From positions 2,294,001 to 2,358,000 of the forward strand of contig NZ_CP119988.1 of the NCBI RefSeq assembly GCF_029338515.1: a stretch of DNA of 64,000 bases. The letters are read 5' to 3'. Below, in pieces: positions 33,521 through 42,310 of this stretch. The notes under the pieces were generated by a model. The model was not told where the DNA came from and searched no databases. It worked only from the letters and a program-made list of their open reading frames with translations. Within the stretch, counting starts at the first letter, position 1, and each line of letters opens with the position of its first letter. Both the position numbers and the translations under genes were made by a program. Source of the stretch: Haloglomus litoreum (lineage in GTDB: Archaea; Halobacteriota; Halobacteria; Halobacteriales; Haloarculaceae).

Positions 33521-33886
33521 ATGACACGGTACCTGGTGGCCGCGGCCACCTCCGCGACGACCGAGGCCGCGAGTGACTACCTCATCCCGCGGCTCACCGA
33601 CGAGGACGAGGTCTGGGTCCTGACGGTCGAGGAGGAGGGGGTGGCCATCGACCGGGACGCCCTCTCGACGGCACAGGTCAAACTGGTCGACGCGACGACC
33701 GTCCGGACCGTCCGCCGCGAGGGGGACCCCGCCTCGGAGATCGTCTCGTTCGTCCGCGAGAACGACATCGACGAGGTCATCCTGGGGCCGCGCCGTGAGG
33801 GGGGCGAGGGGTTCAGCACCATCGGCACGACCACGCGGACCGTCCTCAACAAGGTCGAGGGGCCGGTGTTCGTCGTGCCGAAGTAG
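33521..33886 (+). CDS. Universal stress protein (UspA family)
   Basis: 121 residues. MTRYLVAAATSATTEAASDY, VWVLTVEEEGVAIDRDA, VRREGDPASEIVSFVREND, DEVILGPRREGGEGFSTIGT and GPVFVVPK follow the Usp pattern with a slightly altered nucleotide loop. It is a near relative of the Usp just upstream. TATA-like CGTTTATGC (33485-33493) is 27-35 bp before the ATG, so it has its own promoter and probably a leaderless mRNA. Confidence 0.88.
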   Translation: MTRYLVAAATSATTEAASDYLIPRLTDEDEVWVLTVEEEGVAIDRDALSTAQVKLVDATTVRTVRREGDPASEIVSFVRENDIDEVILGPRREGGEGFSTIGTTTRTVLNKVEGPVFVVPK

Positions 33887-33910
33887 CGCCAGGACGGGTG
33901 TCGTGGGGGA

Positions 33911-34279
33911 CTACTCCTCCAGGGGCTCGATGAGTTCCACGACGTGGCCGTCGGGGTCCTTCACGAACGCGGTGCGGGCGCCGGCCGCGGGCTGGTCGCC
34001 CGGTTCCTTCACGACGCCGTGGTGGTCGATCTCCTCGAACGCGGCGTCGACGTCCTCGACGCCGACGGCGAGGTGGTCCCAGAGGTCGCCCGCGTCGCCG
34101 GGTTCGACGCCCTCGGTCTCCGAGAGCTGGAGCTCCGTGCCGTCCTCGTCGGCGACGTACAGGTTGGTCGTGTCACCGCTCTCGAACCCCCAGCTGTGCT
34201 CGAAACCGAGGTTCGCCTCGTACCACTCGACCGACCGTTCGGCGTCGGCCACGTTCAGGCAGGTGTGGAGTATCGCCAT
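33911..34279 (-). CDS. VOC/glyoxalase-fold protein
   Basis: 122 residues, two beta-alpha-beta-beta-beta modules. MAILHTCLNVADAERSVEWY (metal His at 5), GFEHSWGFESGDTTNLYVAD, a central WDHLAVGVEDVDAAFEEID (second metal His) and a final DPDGHVVELIEP (Glu). The pattern fits lactoylglutathione-lyase-like proteins, but haloarchaea lack glutathione, so the substrate is likely another thiol adduct or unrelated. It is convergent with the Usp gene. Confidence 0.9.
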   Translation of the reverse strand: MAILHTCLNVADAERSVEWYEANLGFEHSWGFESGDTTNLYVADEDGTELQLSETEGVEPGDAGDLWDHLAVGVEDVDAAFEEIDHHGVVKEPGDQPAAGARTAFVKDPDGHVVELIEPLEE

Positions 34280-34397
34280 CGAGCGTCGAGGGGAGCGCCG
34301 CCGTCAAGTCCGTATCGGTCCTGCTGTCGACGTACCCGTATCTGCCGGCGGCCGTGCGTGTCGGAGGAGCCAAACCGTCCGGCCACCAACGACGGCC

Positions 34398-34871
34398 ATG
34401 CACTGGCGGGCGGTTCTGGCCGGCGTCGCCTGGGGTGTCGGCTATCTCGGCGTCTGCTATCTCCTGGCCCCGCTGGAACGGATCGGACTGGTCGCGGCCC
34501 CGCTCCTCCTCGGTGCCGGGCCACTCGCGGGCGCGGCCGCCGGCTGGCTGGCGCACGGCGGGCCAGCGGAGAGCACGCGCCACGGCCTCTTCGCCGGCGC
34601 CGTCACCGGCCTCGTGTTCGCGGCGGCGTTCTGGCACGTGCTGTCGGTCAGCCGGTTCAACAGCCTCACCCCGTTCGGCCACGGCGGCGCGTTCTACGCG
34701 CTCAAACTGACCTTCGCCTACAGCGCCGGCGACTTCGCCGTCATCGCCGCCGCACCGGGCCGGGTCGCGGGAGCCCTCGCGGTCGCCGGCGCGGTCGCCA
34801 CCACGCTCCTCGGGAGTTACGGGGGGTACGTCGCAGCAACCCGTGAGAATATCTCATTTATCGAACAATGA
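34398..34871 (+). CDS. Four-span membrane protein, unknown function
   Basis: 157 residues with four hydrophobic segments: VLAGVAWGVGYLGVCYLLAP, LVAAPLLLGAGPLAGAAAGW, LFAGAVTGLVFAAAFWHVLS, and VAGALAVAGAVATTLLGSYG near the C-terminus; a loop FNSLTPFGHGGAFYALKLTF lies between spans 3 and 4. No family is recognised. The 3' end runs into the AT-rich block that contains the inverted two-block repeat. Confidence 0.7.
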   Translation: MHWRAVLAGVAWGVGYLGVCYLLAPLERIGLVAAPLLLGAGPLAGAAAGWLAHGGPAESTRHGLFAGAVTGLVFAAAFWHVLSVSRFNSLTPFGHGGAFYALKLTFAYSAGDFAVIAAAPGRVAGALAVAGAVATTLLGSYGGYVAATRENISFIEQ

Positions 34872-34905
34872 TCCGATAACTCAGTAAAAAGAGGCAATAT
34901 CGACT
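34870..34905 (-). repeat. Right copy of the inverted two-block repeat
   Basis: On the minus strand reads TCGATATTG, an 11-nt spacer CCTCTTTTTAC, then TGAGTTATCGGA. The same two blocks occur on the plus strand at 28241-28280 with a longer spacer, so the pair brackets about 6.6 kb in inverted orientation. Confidence 0.4.
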
Positions 34906-34980
34906 ATAGTGTCTGTTTGGACATCTCCTCGGCGTCCAGAACGGGGAAGACCCATTACGCGGGCGAGTGAGAGACGACCG

Positions 34981-36276
34981 ATGCCCTCCAGACGAGCGGT
35001 GCTGGCGGCGATGGGAGCAGCCGGCACGGCCGGTGCCGTCGGCGCCGCCAGAGTGGCCGGTGTCAGGCGCCCGGTGTCGGTGGACGGCGAGTGGTACCGG
35101 GCAGCCTACGACAGCCAGCGGACCGGTTACGGGCCCGAACGGACAGGGCCGGGAACGGGCCTGACCCGTCGGTGGTCCACGCCCGTTCCGGAGGGCGTCC
35201 ACCAGTCCTCGCCGGTCCTGGTCGGCGACGGGACCTTCGTCGTCGGCGCGGACGCGAGCGGCGGGGACGGTCCGCGGGCGGTTCGCTTCCTCGAACTGGA
35301 CACCGCGAGCGGCGCCGTCCGGACCGACACGGTCGTCACACGCTACGACGGCCAGTACGGCATCGGCGCGGTCGTGTGGGACTCGCTGGTCTACGCCGAC
35401 GGGACGTTCTACCTGCTGGCGTTCGACGGCGTCCACGCGCTCGAGCGTGACGGCACGGAACGCTGGCACCGACCCGTCGGCGGGGGGCCAGCCAACAGCA
35501 TCCAGTCGACCGGCCACCCGGTCGTCGTCGAGGACACCGTCTACGTCCCGACCGCGAGCACCACGAGCGATACCGGCGCGCGCGAGGGTGTCTACGCACT
35601 CGATGCCGGTACCGGGGCGGTACAGTGGCGATACGAGGTGCCGGATGGCGTGCGCGGGTGGACCTTCCCGCCGGCGTACCACGACGGGACCCTGTACTAC
35701 TCGTTGCTGGAGAACGGTGTGGTCGCGCTGGATGCGGGCGAGGGGTCCGTGGAGTGGGAGCGCCGACTCGCGGTGACCGGGCCCGCGACGGTGGCCGGCG
35801 GACGCGTCTTCGCTTCCCTCGACGAGCCGGATTCCGGTATCGTGGCCCTCGAGATGGGCAGTGGTGCGGAGGCCTGGCGGACGACCGACGACGGGAGCTG
35901 GCTCGGCCGCTCGGTCGCGATCGCCGACGACCGGGTCTTCCACCGACAGTCCCTCTCCGACGTGGTCTGCCGGGACGCGGCGACCGGCGACCGCCTGTGG
36001 CGATACGACGCCAGCCACACCGGACTCGGGACGCCCGCCGTCACCGACGGGACGGTGTACGTGCTGGCCCGGCCGGAGTCGGGGGGTGAGGCCGGCCTGG
36101 CCGCGTTGGATGCGGAGGGCGGGGAGCAGACCGGGTTCGCGGCCACGCGCTACGGCTCCGGGGGCGACGCCAGCGTCGCGCTCAGCAGCGGCCTCGCGGT
36201 AACGACGACGGCCACCGGAACCGTCGAGGCGTTCGAGTCCTGTCTGGCGGGCGCTGGCGGGCACTGTCTGCACTGA
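34981..36276 (+). CDS. Exported PQQ-like beta-propeller protein (Tat-type signal)
   Basis: 431 residues. The N-terminus MPSRRAVLAAMGAAGTAGA has a twin-arginine-like SRR and a hydrophobic stretch, so it is probably exported by Tat in folded form. The rest is a repetitive beta-propeller with PQQ-type blades such as YALDAGTGAVQWRYEVPDG, VALDAGEGSVEWERRLAV and RDAATGDRLWRYDASHTG. It may bind PQQ or serve only as a scaffold; no dehydrogenase catalytic residues are evident. The ATG at 34981 was chosen because the signal begins there; an upstream in-frame ATG at 34909 would bury it. Confidence 0.85.
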   Translation: MPSRRAVLAAMGAAGTAGAVGAARVAGVRRPVSVDGEWYRAAYDSQRTGYGPERTGPGTGLTRRWSTPVPEGVHQSSPVLVGDGTFVVGADASGGDGPRAVRFLELDTASGAVRTDTVVTRYDGQYGIGAVVWDSLVYADGTFYLLAFDGVHALERDGTERWHRPVGGGPANSIQSTGHPVVVEDTVYVPTASTTSDTGAREGVYALDAGTGAVQWRYEVPDGVRGWTFPPAYHDGTLYYSLLENGVVALDAGEGSVEWERRLAVTGPATVAGGRVFASLDEPDSGIVALEMGSGAEAWRTTDDGSWLGRSVAIADDRVFHRQSLSDVVCRDAATGDRLWRYDASHTGLGTPAVTDGTVYVLARPESGGEAGLAALDAEGGEQTGFAATRYGSGGDASVALSSGLAVTTTATGTVEAFESCLAGAGGHCLH

Positions 36277-36312
36277 GCGGGCGCGAGACGCCGAGCGGAG
36301 GAGTGGCCGCGT

Positions 36313-37347
36313 CTACAGGAAGCCTTCCGACAGGAGGAGTTCCCCGTTCAGCACGCTCGCGCCGGCCGCACCGCGCATCGTGTTGTGCGCGAGGCAGTTG
36401 TACTGGAGGCCGGTCGTCGTGCTGCGGATGCCGCCCGCGGAGATGGCCATCCCGTCGTCGAGCATCCGGTCGAGCCGGGGCTGGGGGCGGTCGGGCTCCT
36501 CGAAGACCTTGATCATCCGCTCCGGGGAGGACGGGAGGTCCGCACCGGGCAGGTCGGCCATCGCCTCGGCCGCCTGGTCGGGCGTCACGTTCTCGGCCGT
36601 GTCGGCCCAGACGTTCTCGAGGTGGCCGTCCAGCGTCGCGATGCGGTTGCAGGAGGCCGCCACGTCCACGTCGTGGAGGTGGACCTCGCTCCCGTCGAAG
36701 GTGCCCAGCAGCTTCGTCGTCTCCGTCTCCATCTTCTGCTCCTCGCCGCCGATGTGCGGGATGGCGTTGTCGATGATCTCCATCGAGGTGACACCGGAGT
36801 AGCCGGCGCCGGAGACGGCCTGCAGCGTCGAGACGCGCACGGATTCGAGGCCGAACTGGTCGAGCGCCGCCAGCGTCGGGACCATCGTGATGGTCGAGCA
36901 GTTCGGGTTCTTGAGGAGCGCGCCGTCCCAGCCGCGCTCGTCGCGCTGCACTTCGAGGAGGCCGACGTGGTCGCCGTTGACCTCGGGGATGACGAGCGGC
37001 ACGTCGTCGGCCATCCGCGCGTTCGAGGAGTTCGAGGAGACCACGTAGCCGGCCTCGCAGAACTCCGGTTCGACCTGCTCGCCGACGCTGGAGGGCAGCG
37101 AGGAGAAGATGAGGTCAACGTCGTCGGGGACCTCGCTCGGGTCGGTGGCGGAGACGGTGATGTCCGCGACCGACGCGGGGATGGGCGAGTTCACGCGCCA
37201 CTTCGCGGCGTCGCGGTACGTCTCGCCGGCCGAATCCGCGGAGGCGGTGAGCGCGGCGATCTCGAAGTCGGTGTGCGGTTCGAGCAACTGGATGAGTCGC
37301 TGGCCCACGGCGCCCGTCGCACCGAGGATGCCAACCTTCGTCGTCAT
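36313..37347 (-). CDS. asd: Aspartate-semialdehyde dehydrogenase
   Basis: 344 residues. Reduces aspartyl phosphate to aspartate semialdehyde with NADPH in threonine, methionine and lysine synthesis. TKVGILGATGAVGQRLIQLL is the Rossmann motif (about 3-22); SSNSSNARM binds phosphate; LKNPNCSTITMVPTLAALD holds the catalytic Cys; SGAGYSGVTSMEI and RIATLDGHLENVW follow, the latter with the catalytic His. The length matches archaeal-type Asd. TATA-like CCGTTTTGC (minus strand, 37371-37380) about 27 bp upstream supports the ATG at 37347. It is not in an operon. Confidence 0.95.
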   Translation of the reverse strand: MTTKVGILGATGAVGQRLIQLLEPHTDFEIAALTASADSAGETYRDAAKWRVNSPIPASVADITVSATDPSEVPDDVDLIFSSLPSSVGEQVEPEFCEAGYVVSSNSSNARMADDVPLVIPEVNGDHVGLLEVQRDERGWDGALLKNPNCSTITMVPTLAALDQFGLESVRVSTLQAVSGAGYSGVTSMEIIDNAIPHIGGEEQKMETETTKLLGTFDGSEVHLHDVDVAASCNRIATLDGHLENVWADTAENVTPDQAAEAMADLPGADLPSSPERMIKVFEEPDRPQPRLDRMLDDGMAISAGGIRSTTTGLQYNCLAHNTMRGAAGASVLNGELLLSEGFL

Positions 37348-37437
37348 TACCCGTCCGTGTGCTACGGGTACGCAAAACGGTTCTGAATCCGGGCGGTCCC
37401 CTGAAGATACTTGCCGGCCCGGCGGCATGGGTGGTGC

Positions 37438-38169
37438 GTGCCCTCCGACAGTGACGACCCCTCCGAGGACGCCGCCATCGACGCCTACGACGACCTGGCC
37501 CCCGACTACGTCGCAGAGCTGGAGGAGAACCCGTACAACGCCCACCTCTCCTTCCCGGCGACGACCGACCTGCTTCCCGACGTGTCGGGTCAGCGGGTCC
37601 TCGATGCGGGGTGTGGCGGCGGCGCGTACACGGAGTGGCTGCTCGACCACGGCGCCGAGGCCGTCGGCATCGATGCCAGCGAGGGGATGCTGGCCGAGGC
37701 TCGCGACCGGCTCGGCGACCGGTCGGGCGTCACGTTCCGGCGGGCGGACCTGCGCGAGCGGCTCCCGTTCGAGGACGACAGCTTCGACGGCGTGGTCAGC
37801 GGGCTGGCGCTGGGCTACGTCGAGGACTGGGACCGACTGTTCGAGGAGTTCCGGCGCGTCCTCCGCCCGGGCGGGTTCGTCGTGCTCTGCACGAAGCACC
37901 CGTTCGACGAGTTCCCGCTCCCCGATGACGCCGACTACTTCGCGGTCGAGCGCGCGGTGAAGGAGTGGGACGTCGAGGTTCCGTACTACCGGCGGCCGCT
38001 GGGCGCCATCACGGGGCCGGTGCTGGATTCGGGGTTCCGGCTGGAGGAGCTGATCGAACCGCAGCCGACGGCAGCGTTCGCCGAGGCCTGGCCCGAGCGC
38101 TACGAGACGGAGTCGAAGCGGCCCGTGTTCCTCTGTCTTCGTGCCGTGTTATCCGATGGAGGTGTCTGA
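37438..38169 (+). CDS. SAM-dependent methyltransferase (class I)
   Basis: 243 residues, GTG start. YDDLAPDYVAELEENPYNA precedes motif I VLDAGCGGGAYTEWLL (about 55-70), then the acidic GIDASEGMLAEARDRL, the post-I DDSFDGVVSGLALGYVEDW and a C-terminal region with PLGAITGPVLDSGFRLEELI. It belongs to the UbiE/methyltransf_11 group; substrate unknown. Promoter-like GATACTT lies near 37404-37410, about 27 bp upstream, so it is probably leaderless. Confidence 0.88.
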   Translation: MPSDSDDPSEDAAIDAYDDLAPDYVAELEENPYNAHLSFPATTDLLPDVSGQRVLDAGCGGGAYTEWLLDHGAEAVGIDASEGMLAEARDRLGDRSGVTFRRADLRERLPFEDDSFDGVVSGLALGYVEDWDRLFEEFRRVLRPGGFVVLCTKHPFDEFPLPDDADYFAVERAVKEWDVEVPYYRRPLGAITGPVLDSGFRLEELIEPQPTAAFAEAWPERYETESKRPVFLCLRAVLSDGGV

Positions 38170-38333
38170 TCCCCGATTCGTGTCCCGCATCCGTCTCTCC
38201 TGTGCTCCGGAGCGTCGAAGGCCCTCGGGTCCCCCTCGGGCAGGCCGGTAGGACGCTCGGCGTTCCCGGGCCGGTGCAGCCGCCAGGCGGCCTGCCTCCT
38301 TCGGTTCCGCCCCGGTTGCCCGTTGCACCCGTG

Positions 38334-39392
38334 CTACGCCGAGAAGACGCGGATCTCGTCCTCCAGGCGGTTGCTCGCGCGGCCGCGCTCGACCAGTTCC
38401 GCACAGGCGCCGATGGTCTCGAAGAGGACGTACGGCTGCTCGGCGATGTCGGCCCGGGCGTTGGCGACCTCGAAGGCGGTCGCCGACTCCAGGTCCGCGA
38501 GCGTCGACTCCACGTCGTCGAGCAGGTCGTCGAGGCTCTCGATGGAGCGCTCGACGGCACCGGTGTAGTCCGTGAAGACGGGGCCGTGCCCCGGGTAGAC
38601 GCGGTCGAACGCGTACGAGCGCAGGGCACCGTAGCAGCGGTAGGACGCACTGACGCTGTCGAAGGTGCCGTCGTCGAGCCCCGCGTGGAGCGCGGCCGCG
38701 CGGAACGGCTCGATGACGGCATCTGCCGAGAAGAGGACACGCTCGCCCGCCGCGCCGCCGTCGCTCGCCTCGCCCGGGTCCGGCCCGAGCGTCGCCGCGA
38801 AGGCGAACTGGTCGACCTGGTGGCCGGGGCAGTGGATGCTCTCGAAGGTGACGCCGCCGGCCTCGAACGCGTCGCCCGCGGCCAGCCGCACGTCGACGGC
38901 CTCGGGCGGGCAGTAGCGGGCGTTGCGCTTCAGCGACTCGACGGCCTGCGAGACGACGTACGACCGGAGCGACTCCGGGACGCCGACGGTCCGCGCGTTC
39001 GCCTCGACGATCGACTCCAGCTCGTCGGGGTCGCGCTCCAGGCGCTCGACGGCCGCGGCCGGGGCGTACACCGTCGGGTCCCCGGCCTCCAGGAGGTTCG
39101 CCACCTGTCCGTCGTGGTCCGTATGTGGATGCGTGACGAGCACGTGTTCGATGTCGGCCGGTTCGAGGCCCTGTTCGGCGAGCCCCTCGCGGAGTTCCTG
39201 GGCCCCGCGATCCTCGGGCGAGCCCGCGTCCACGAGGATCGGCTCGGCGGCGTCGACGAGGTAGCAGGCAGCGTGGCCCGGCGGCCAGTCGACCGTCGTC
39301 TCGATGCGGTGGACCGGCGGGGCGTCGCCGGTGGTGCTCTGCGTGCCGGTGCGTCCGTCGGTCCCGTCGGGGGAAGGAGTGGAATCAGTCAT
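38334..39392 (-). CDS. Metallo-beta-lactamase fold hydrolase
   Basis: 352 residues. THPHTDHDG near residue 88 is the HxHxDH zinc motif; ESIHCPGHQVDQFAF gives the third His site and YPGHGPVFTDY the last. Before it, ACYLVDAAEPILVDAGSPED is the family N-terminus. The C-terminal 120 residues are helical, as in LACTB2-like proteins that bind RNA or act as thioesterases. Its first 8 nt overlap the end of the upstream MFS gene, so the two are one operon, with a possible export-plus-hydrolysis role. Confidence 0.9.
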   Translation of the reverse strand: MTDSTPSPDGTDGRTGTQSTTGDAPPVHRIETTVDWPPGHAACYLVDAAEPILVDAGSPEDRGAQELREGLAEQGLEPADIEHVLVTHPHTDHDGQVANLLEAGDPTVYAPAAAVERLERDPDELESIVEANARTVGVPESLRSYVVSQAVESLKRNARYCPPEAVDVRLAAGDAFEAGGVTFESIHCPGHQVDQFAFAATLGPDPGEASDGGAAGERVLFSADAVIEPFRAAALHAGLDDGTFDSVSASYRCYGALRSYAFDRVYPGHGPVFTDYTGAVERSIESLDDLLDDVESTLADLESATAFEVANARADIAEQPYVLFETIGACAELVERGRASNRLEDEIRVFSA

Positions 39393-40857
39393 CGTATGTC
39401 TCGGGGTCGAGGGTGTCGGGGGCGGGGTCGGTGTTTCCGGCGGCTTCGCCGTCGGGGACCGAGTCGCTGTCGGTTGCGGTGCCGAGCAGCGTCGCGTTCA
39501 CGAGCAGGAGACAGCCGACCGCCAGCCCGGCGCAGACCAGATAGGTGGCCCCGTAGCCGACCGTGGTGACAGCGGGGAACGCGACCAGCGGGCCGATGGA
39601 GAGGCCGATATCGCCGAAGACGTTGTACAGGCCGCCGAACTTGCCGGTCTCGCCGGGCGGGGAGATATCGCCCAGCGTCGCCAGCAGGGCCGGGCCGGAT
39701 CCGCCGGTCCCGGCGCCGACGAGGGCGATGCCGACGGCGACGCCGACGAACGAGGGGACGAGCGCGAGCGCGGCGAAGCCGGCGGCGAGGAGCGCGAACG
39801 CCGGGAGCGTCACCAGCGCCCGGTGCTCGACGCGGTCGGAGAGTCGGCCGCTCACGACCGTCGAGACCGAGGAGACGACCACGCCCCCACCCATGACGAG
39901 GCCGCTGACGCCCGCGGCCGTCAGGATGCCGACCTGCAGGTCGAGTTCGGCCGCGTACTTCACGGCCGTCGTCAGGAGGATGCCGCCGAAGAGGAGCCGG
40001 ATGACGCCGTTCGCGATGCCGACCGGGACCACGCCGGGTGTCGAGCGCGCCAGCGCGGGCAGCTTCCGGAGCGGGACCCGCTTGCCGGCGCTCGCGCGGA
40101 CGTCCGGGAGCACGACGAAGGCCACGACGCCCGCGGCGAGCGCCAGCGTCCCGGCGGTGAGGAAGGCCGTCTGGACGTCGAACACGTCGGTCAGGACGCC
40201 GCCCACGACGAGGCCGGCCGGGAAGCCCAGTGACTGTCCGCCGCGCATGTAGCCGGTCCACTTCCCACGCGTCTCCTGGGTCGTGACGCCCGTGATGATG
40301 GCGAAGGCACCGACGAAGACGAAGGCGGAGCCGACCCCCCAGAACGCCCGGGCCAGGACGAACACGAGCCCCGGCGCGGAGACGGTCCCGACCACCGGCA
40401 GGGTCGCGAGGTCGACGGCCGGCGTGTGGAGGCCGACCACGTAGCCGAAGGGGGCCAGTCCCTGCACGAACAGGCCGGCAATCATCGGCTTGCGCGCCCC
40501 CCGGTCGTCGATGAGCTGGCCGGCGGGCGTGTTCATGACGAGCCGGGCGATGCGGTTGGCCGCGAGGATGACGCCGAGCATCACGGCCGAGATGCCCAGC
40601 ACGCGGTCGAGCAGTGGGAGCGTCGGGAACGCGACCCCCGTGGCGACGCCGCCGAGGAAGACGCCCGCCGTGACGGCGATGGCGACCGTCCGGACCGAGT
40701 GGTCGCCGGTGTCGCCGGCGCCACCGCTGTCGGGACCCGCGGACCCGTCTCCGCCCGGGGACGCGTCGTCCGCACCACCGTCGCCCGGGATGGAACCACC
40801 ATCCGGCGCGGCAGCGCGGCGTTCGTCGCTCCCGGATTCGACCGTCCGTTCAGCCAT
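39385..40857 (-). CDS. Major facilitator superfamily transporter
   Basis: 490 residues. A disordered acidic/Gly-rich N-terminus (about 1-50) leads to twelve spans from VRTVAIAVTAGVFLGGVATG; GQLIDDRGARKPMIAGLF is the A-like motif of helices 2-3 and VSGRLSDRVEHRALVTLPAF its half repeat. It resembles DHA1-type efflux permeases. The downstream MBL hydrolase overlaps it by 8 nt. A TATA-like ACTTAACGG (minus strand, 40885-40893) is about 30 bp before the ATG. Confidence 0.9.
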   Translation of the reverse strand: MAERTVESGSDERRAAAPDGGSIPGDGGADDASPGGDGSAGPDSGGAGDTGDHSVRTVAIAVTAGVFLGGVATGVAFPTLPLLDRVLGISAVMLGVILAANRIARLVMNTPAGQLIDDRGARKPMIAGLFVQGLAPFGYVVGLHTPAVDLATLPVVGTVSAPGLVFVLARAFWGVGSAFVFVGAFAIITGVTTQETRGKWTGYMRGGQSLGFPAGLVVGGVLTDVFDVQTAFLTAGTLALAAGVVAFVVLPDVRASAGKRVPLRKLPALARSTPGVVPVGIANGVIRLLFGGILLTTAVKYAAELDLQVGILTAAGVSGLVMGGGVVVSSVSTVVSGRLSDRVEHRALVTLPAFALLAAGFAALALVPSFVGVAVGIALVGAGTGGSGPALLATLGDISPPGETGKFGGLYNVFGDIGLSIGPLVAFPAVTTVGYGATYLVCAGLAVGCLLLVNATLLGTATDSDSVPDGEAAGNTDPAPDTLDPETYDD

Positions 40858-40951
40858 CGGTGTCGATAGCCCCGTTCGGGGTTACCACCGTTAAGTGATG
40901 CGCCTTGTTTCGTCGGGGTCGTTTATCGGGGCGCCGTGACCGGTCGCCCGG

Positions 40952-41656
40952 TCAGTCCCCGTACGGCGGCGTCAGGGGATCGTCGTCGAGTGCGTCACGG
41001 CGGCCCTCCAGCGGGGCGAACCGCTCGTCCCGCCGGCGCTCGAGCCAGCGAAGCAGCCGTTCGGCCCACGCGAGTTTCGTGTGCTTCTCCGCGTCGACGG
41101 TCGGGTCCTCGAGGTCCCAGCCGGGGAACCGGAGCGCGGCCGCGCCGAGGTGGTCCGCGAGGAACGCCGCCCGGTCCCCGTCGGTGAAGCCGCCGAAGTT
41201 CCGGACCGGCCCGGCCGGCGCGGCCTGCGTCGTCGGGAGGACCCACTCGCCGGCGCAGTCGGGCACGACGGACACCACGAGGTCGAGGTTGTCACCGTGT
41301 GCGTGGGTGGCGACGGGGATGCCCTCGTGGGTGAGCCGACGGGCGGTGCCGGGGTTCTTGTCGAGGTCCGTCACCATGCAGTCGACGGGGATGCCGTGGT
41401 CCCGGCAGGTGTCGGCGGCGACGGAGGCCGCGAACACGACATCGGCGCCCCGGGCCAGCGACAGTTCGTCGGCGAGGCAGTCGGCGCCGCCGGCCACCGC
41501 GACGGTCGCGCCGGCGACCCGCTCGCGGAGCGGCCCGAGGTCGAACGGCTCCGTCAGTGCCGCCAGGCGGTCGCGTACCCGCTCATCGCCGGCCCGGTCG
41601 TAGCCCAGGTCGGCGAGGAGCCGCTCGTAGGTCGGGTTCCACTCGTCGAAGTCCAT
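40952..41656 (-). CDS. mptE: 6-hydroxymethylpterin diphosphokinase MptE-like
   Basis: 234 residues. Archaeal MptE-type enzymes (COG1634, DUF115-like) pyrophosphorylate 6-hydroxymethyl-dihydropterin, replacing bacterial FolK in folate/methanopterin synthesis. DFDEWNPTYERLLADLGYD is the family start; VAVAGGADCLADELSLARG and VDCMVTDLDKNPGTARRL bear the nucleotide and metal acidic residues; VATHAHGDNLDLVVSVVPD and RNFGGFTDGDRAAFLADHLG complete the pattern. It lies 0.65 kb from dihydropteroate synthase on the same strand, the next pathway step. A Shine-Dalgarno-like AGGTAA precedes the ATG. Confidence 0.88.
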   Translation of the reverse strand: MDFDEWNPTYERLLADLGYDRAGDERVRDRLAALTEPFDLGPLRERVAGATVAVAGGADCLADELSLARGADVVFAASVAADTCRDHGIPVDCMVTDLDKNPGTARRLTHEGIPVATHAHGDNLDLVVSVVPDCAGEWVLPTTQAAPAGPVRNFGGFTDGDRAAFLADHLGAAALRFPGWDLEDPTVDAEKHTKLAWAERLLRWLERRRDERFAPLEGRRDALDDDPLTPPYGD

Positions 41657-41902
41657 GGCGTTACCTGTCACTGACGGGACTGCTGTGACTCCGCAGATAG
41701 GTGCGGGCCGAAGGGCACCAAGGTACCCCTACCCGGTGTGCCCTCCGGCTTCCAGTCCCGCGTTGTCGTGGGGATGTCATAAGTTTTCTCGTCGGAGTGT
41801 CGGTATCCGGCGTTCGCGCGTCGGACCACCGTCGGACGTGCGTTTTCACGGCGGGATAATGCTCGGGGGGCTTTCAAGTGCCGGTCACGAACGGGTGATT
41901 GA

Positions 41903-42289
41903 ATGAGCGTGGGTTCCGAGCGGGATGGTGGTGTGCTGGACGGATTGGCGGAGCTGTCGACGCTGGGTCGGTTCTCGAGCGAGGAGTTCGCCAGGCTCTG
42001 GCTCATCGCGACGGCCACCTACGTCGTCGGCGACAGCGTCACGACGATGGCCATCGTCCGCTACTCCAGCACCGTCGCCGAGGGGAACGCGGCGATGGCG
42101 GCGGCCATCGACTCGTTCGGTGAGGCCGGACTCATCGGGCTGAAACTCGTGGCCATGCTGTTCGGCCTTGCCGTCAGTATCTACGCCACGCGCGACCACG
42201 ACCGATTGCTCTACTACACGCCGCCGGTGTTCCTGGCGGTCGTCGGCGCGTTCGCGACGGCCTACAACATCCGGTTGCTCATCGGCTGA
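41903..42289 (+). CDS. Small membrane protein, unknown function
   Basis: 128 residues. An acidic N-terminus (about 1-30) is followed by three hydrophobic segments: LWLIATATYVVGDSVTTMAI, AGLIGLKLVAMLFGLAVSIY and YYTPPVFLAVVGAFATAYNI. It is encoded opposite to mptE and folP, which flank it. No family recognised; the Asp/Glu in the first span is notable for a membrane helix. Confidence 0.75.
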   Translation: MSVGSERDGGVLDGLAELSTLGRFSSEEFARLWLIATATYVVGDSVTTMAIVRYSSTVAEGNAAMAAAIDSFGEAGLIGLKLVAMLFGLAVSIYATRDHDRLLYYTPPVFLAVVGAFATAYNIRLLIG

Positions 42290-42310
42290 CCCGGACGACG
42301 AACCCGCTCC

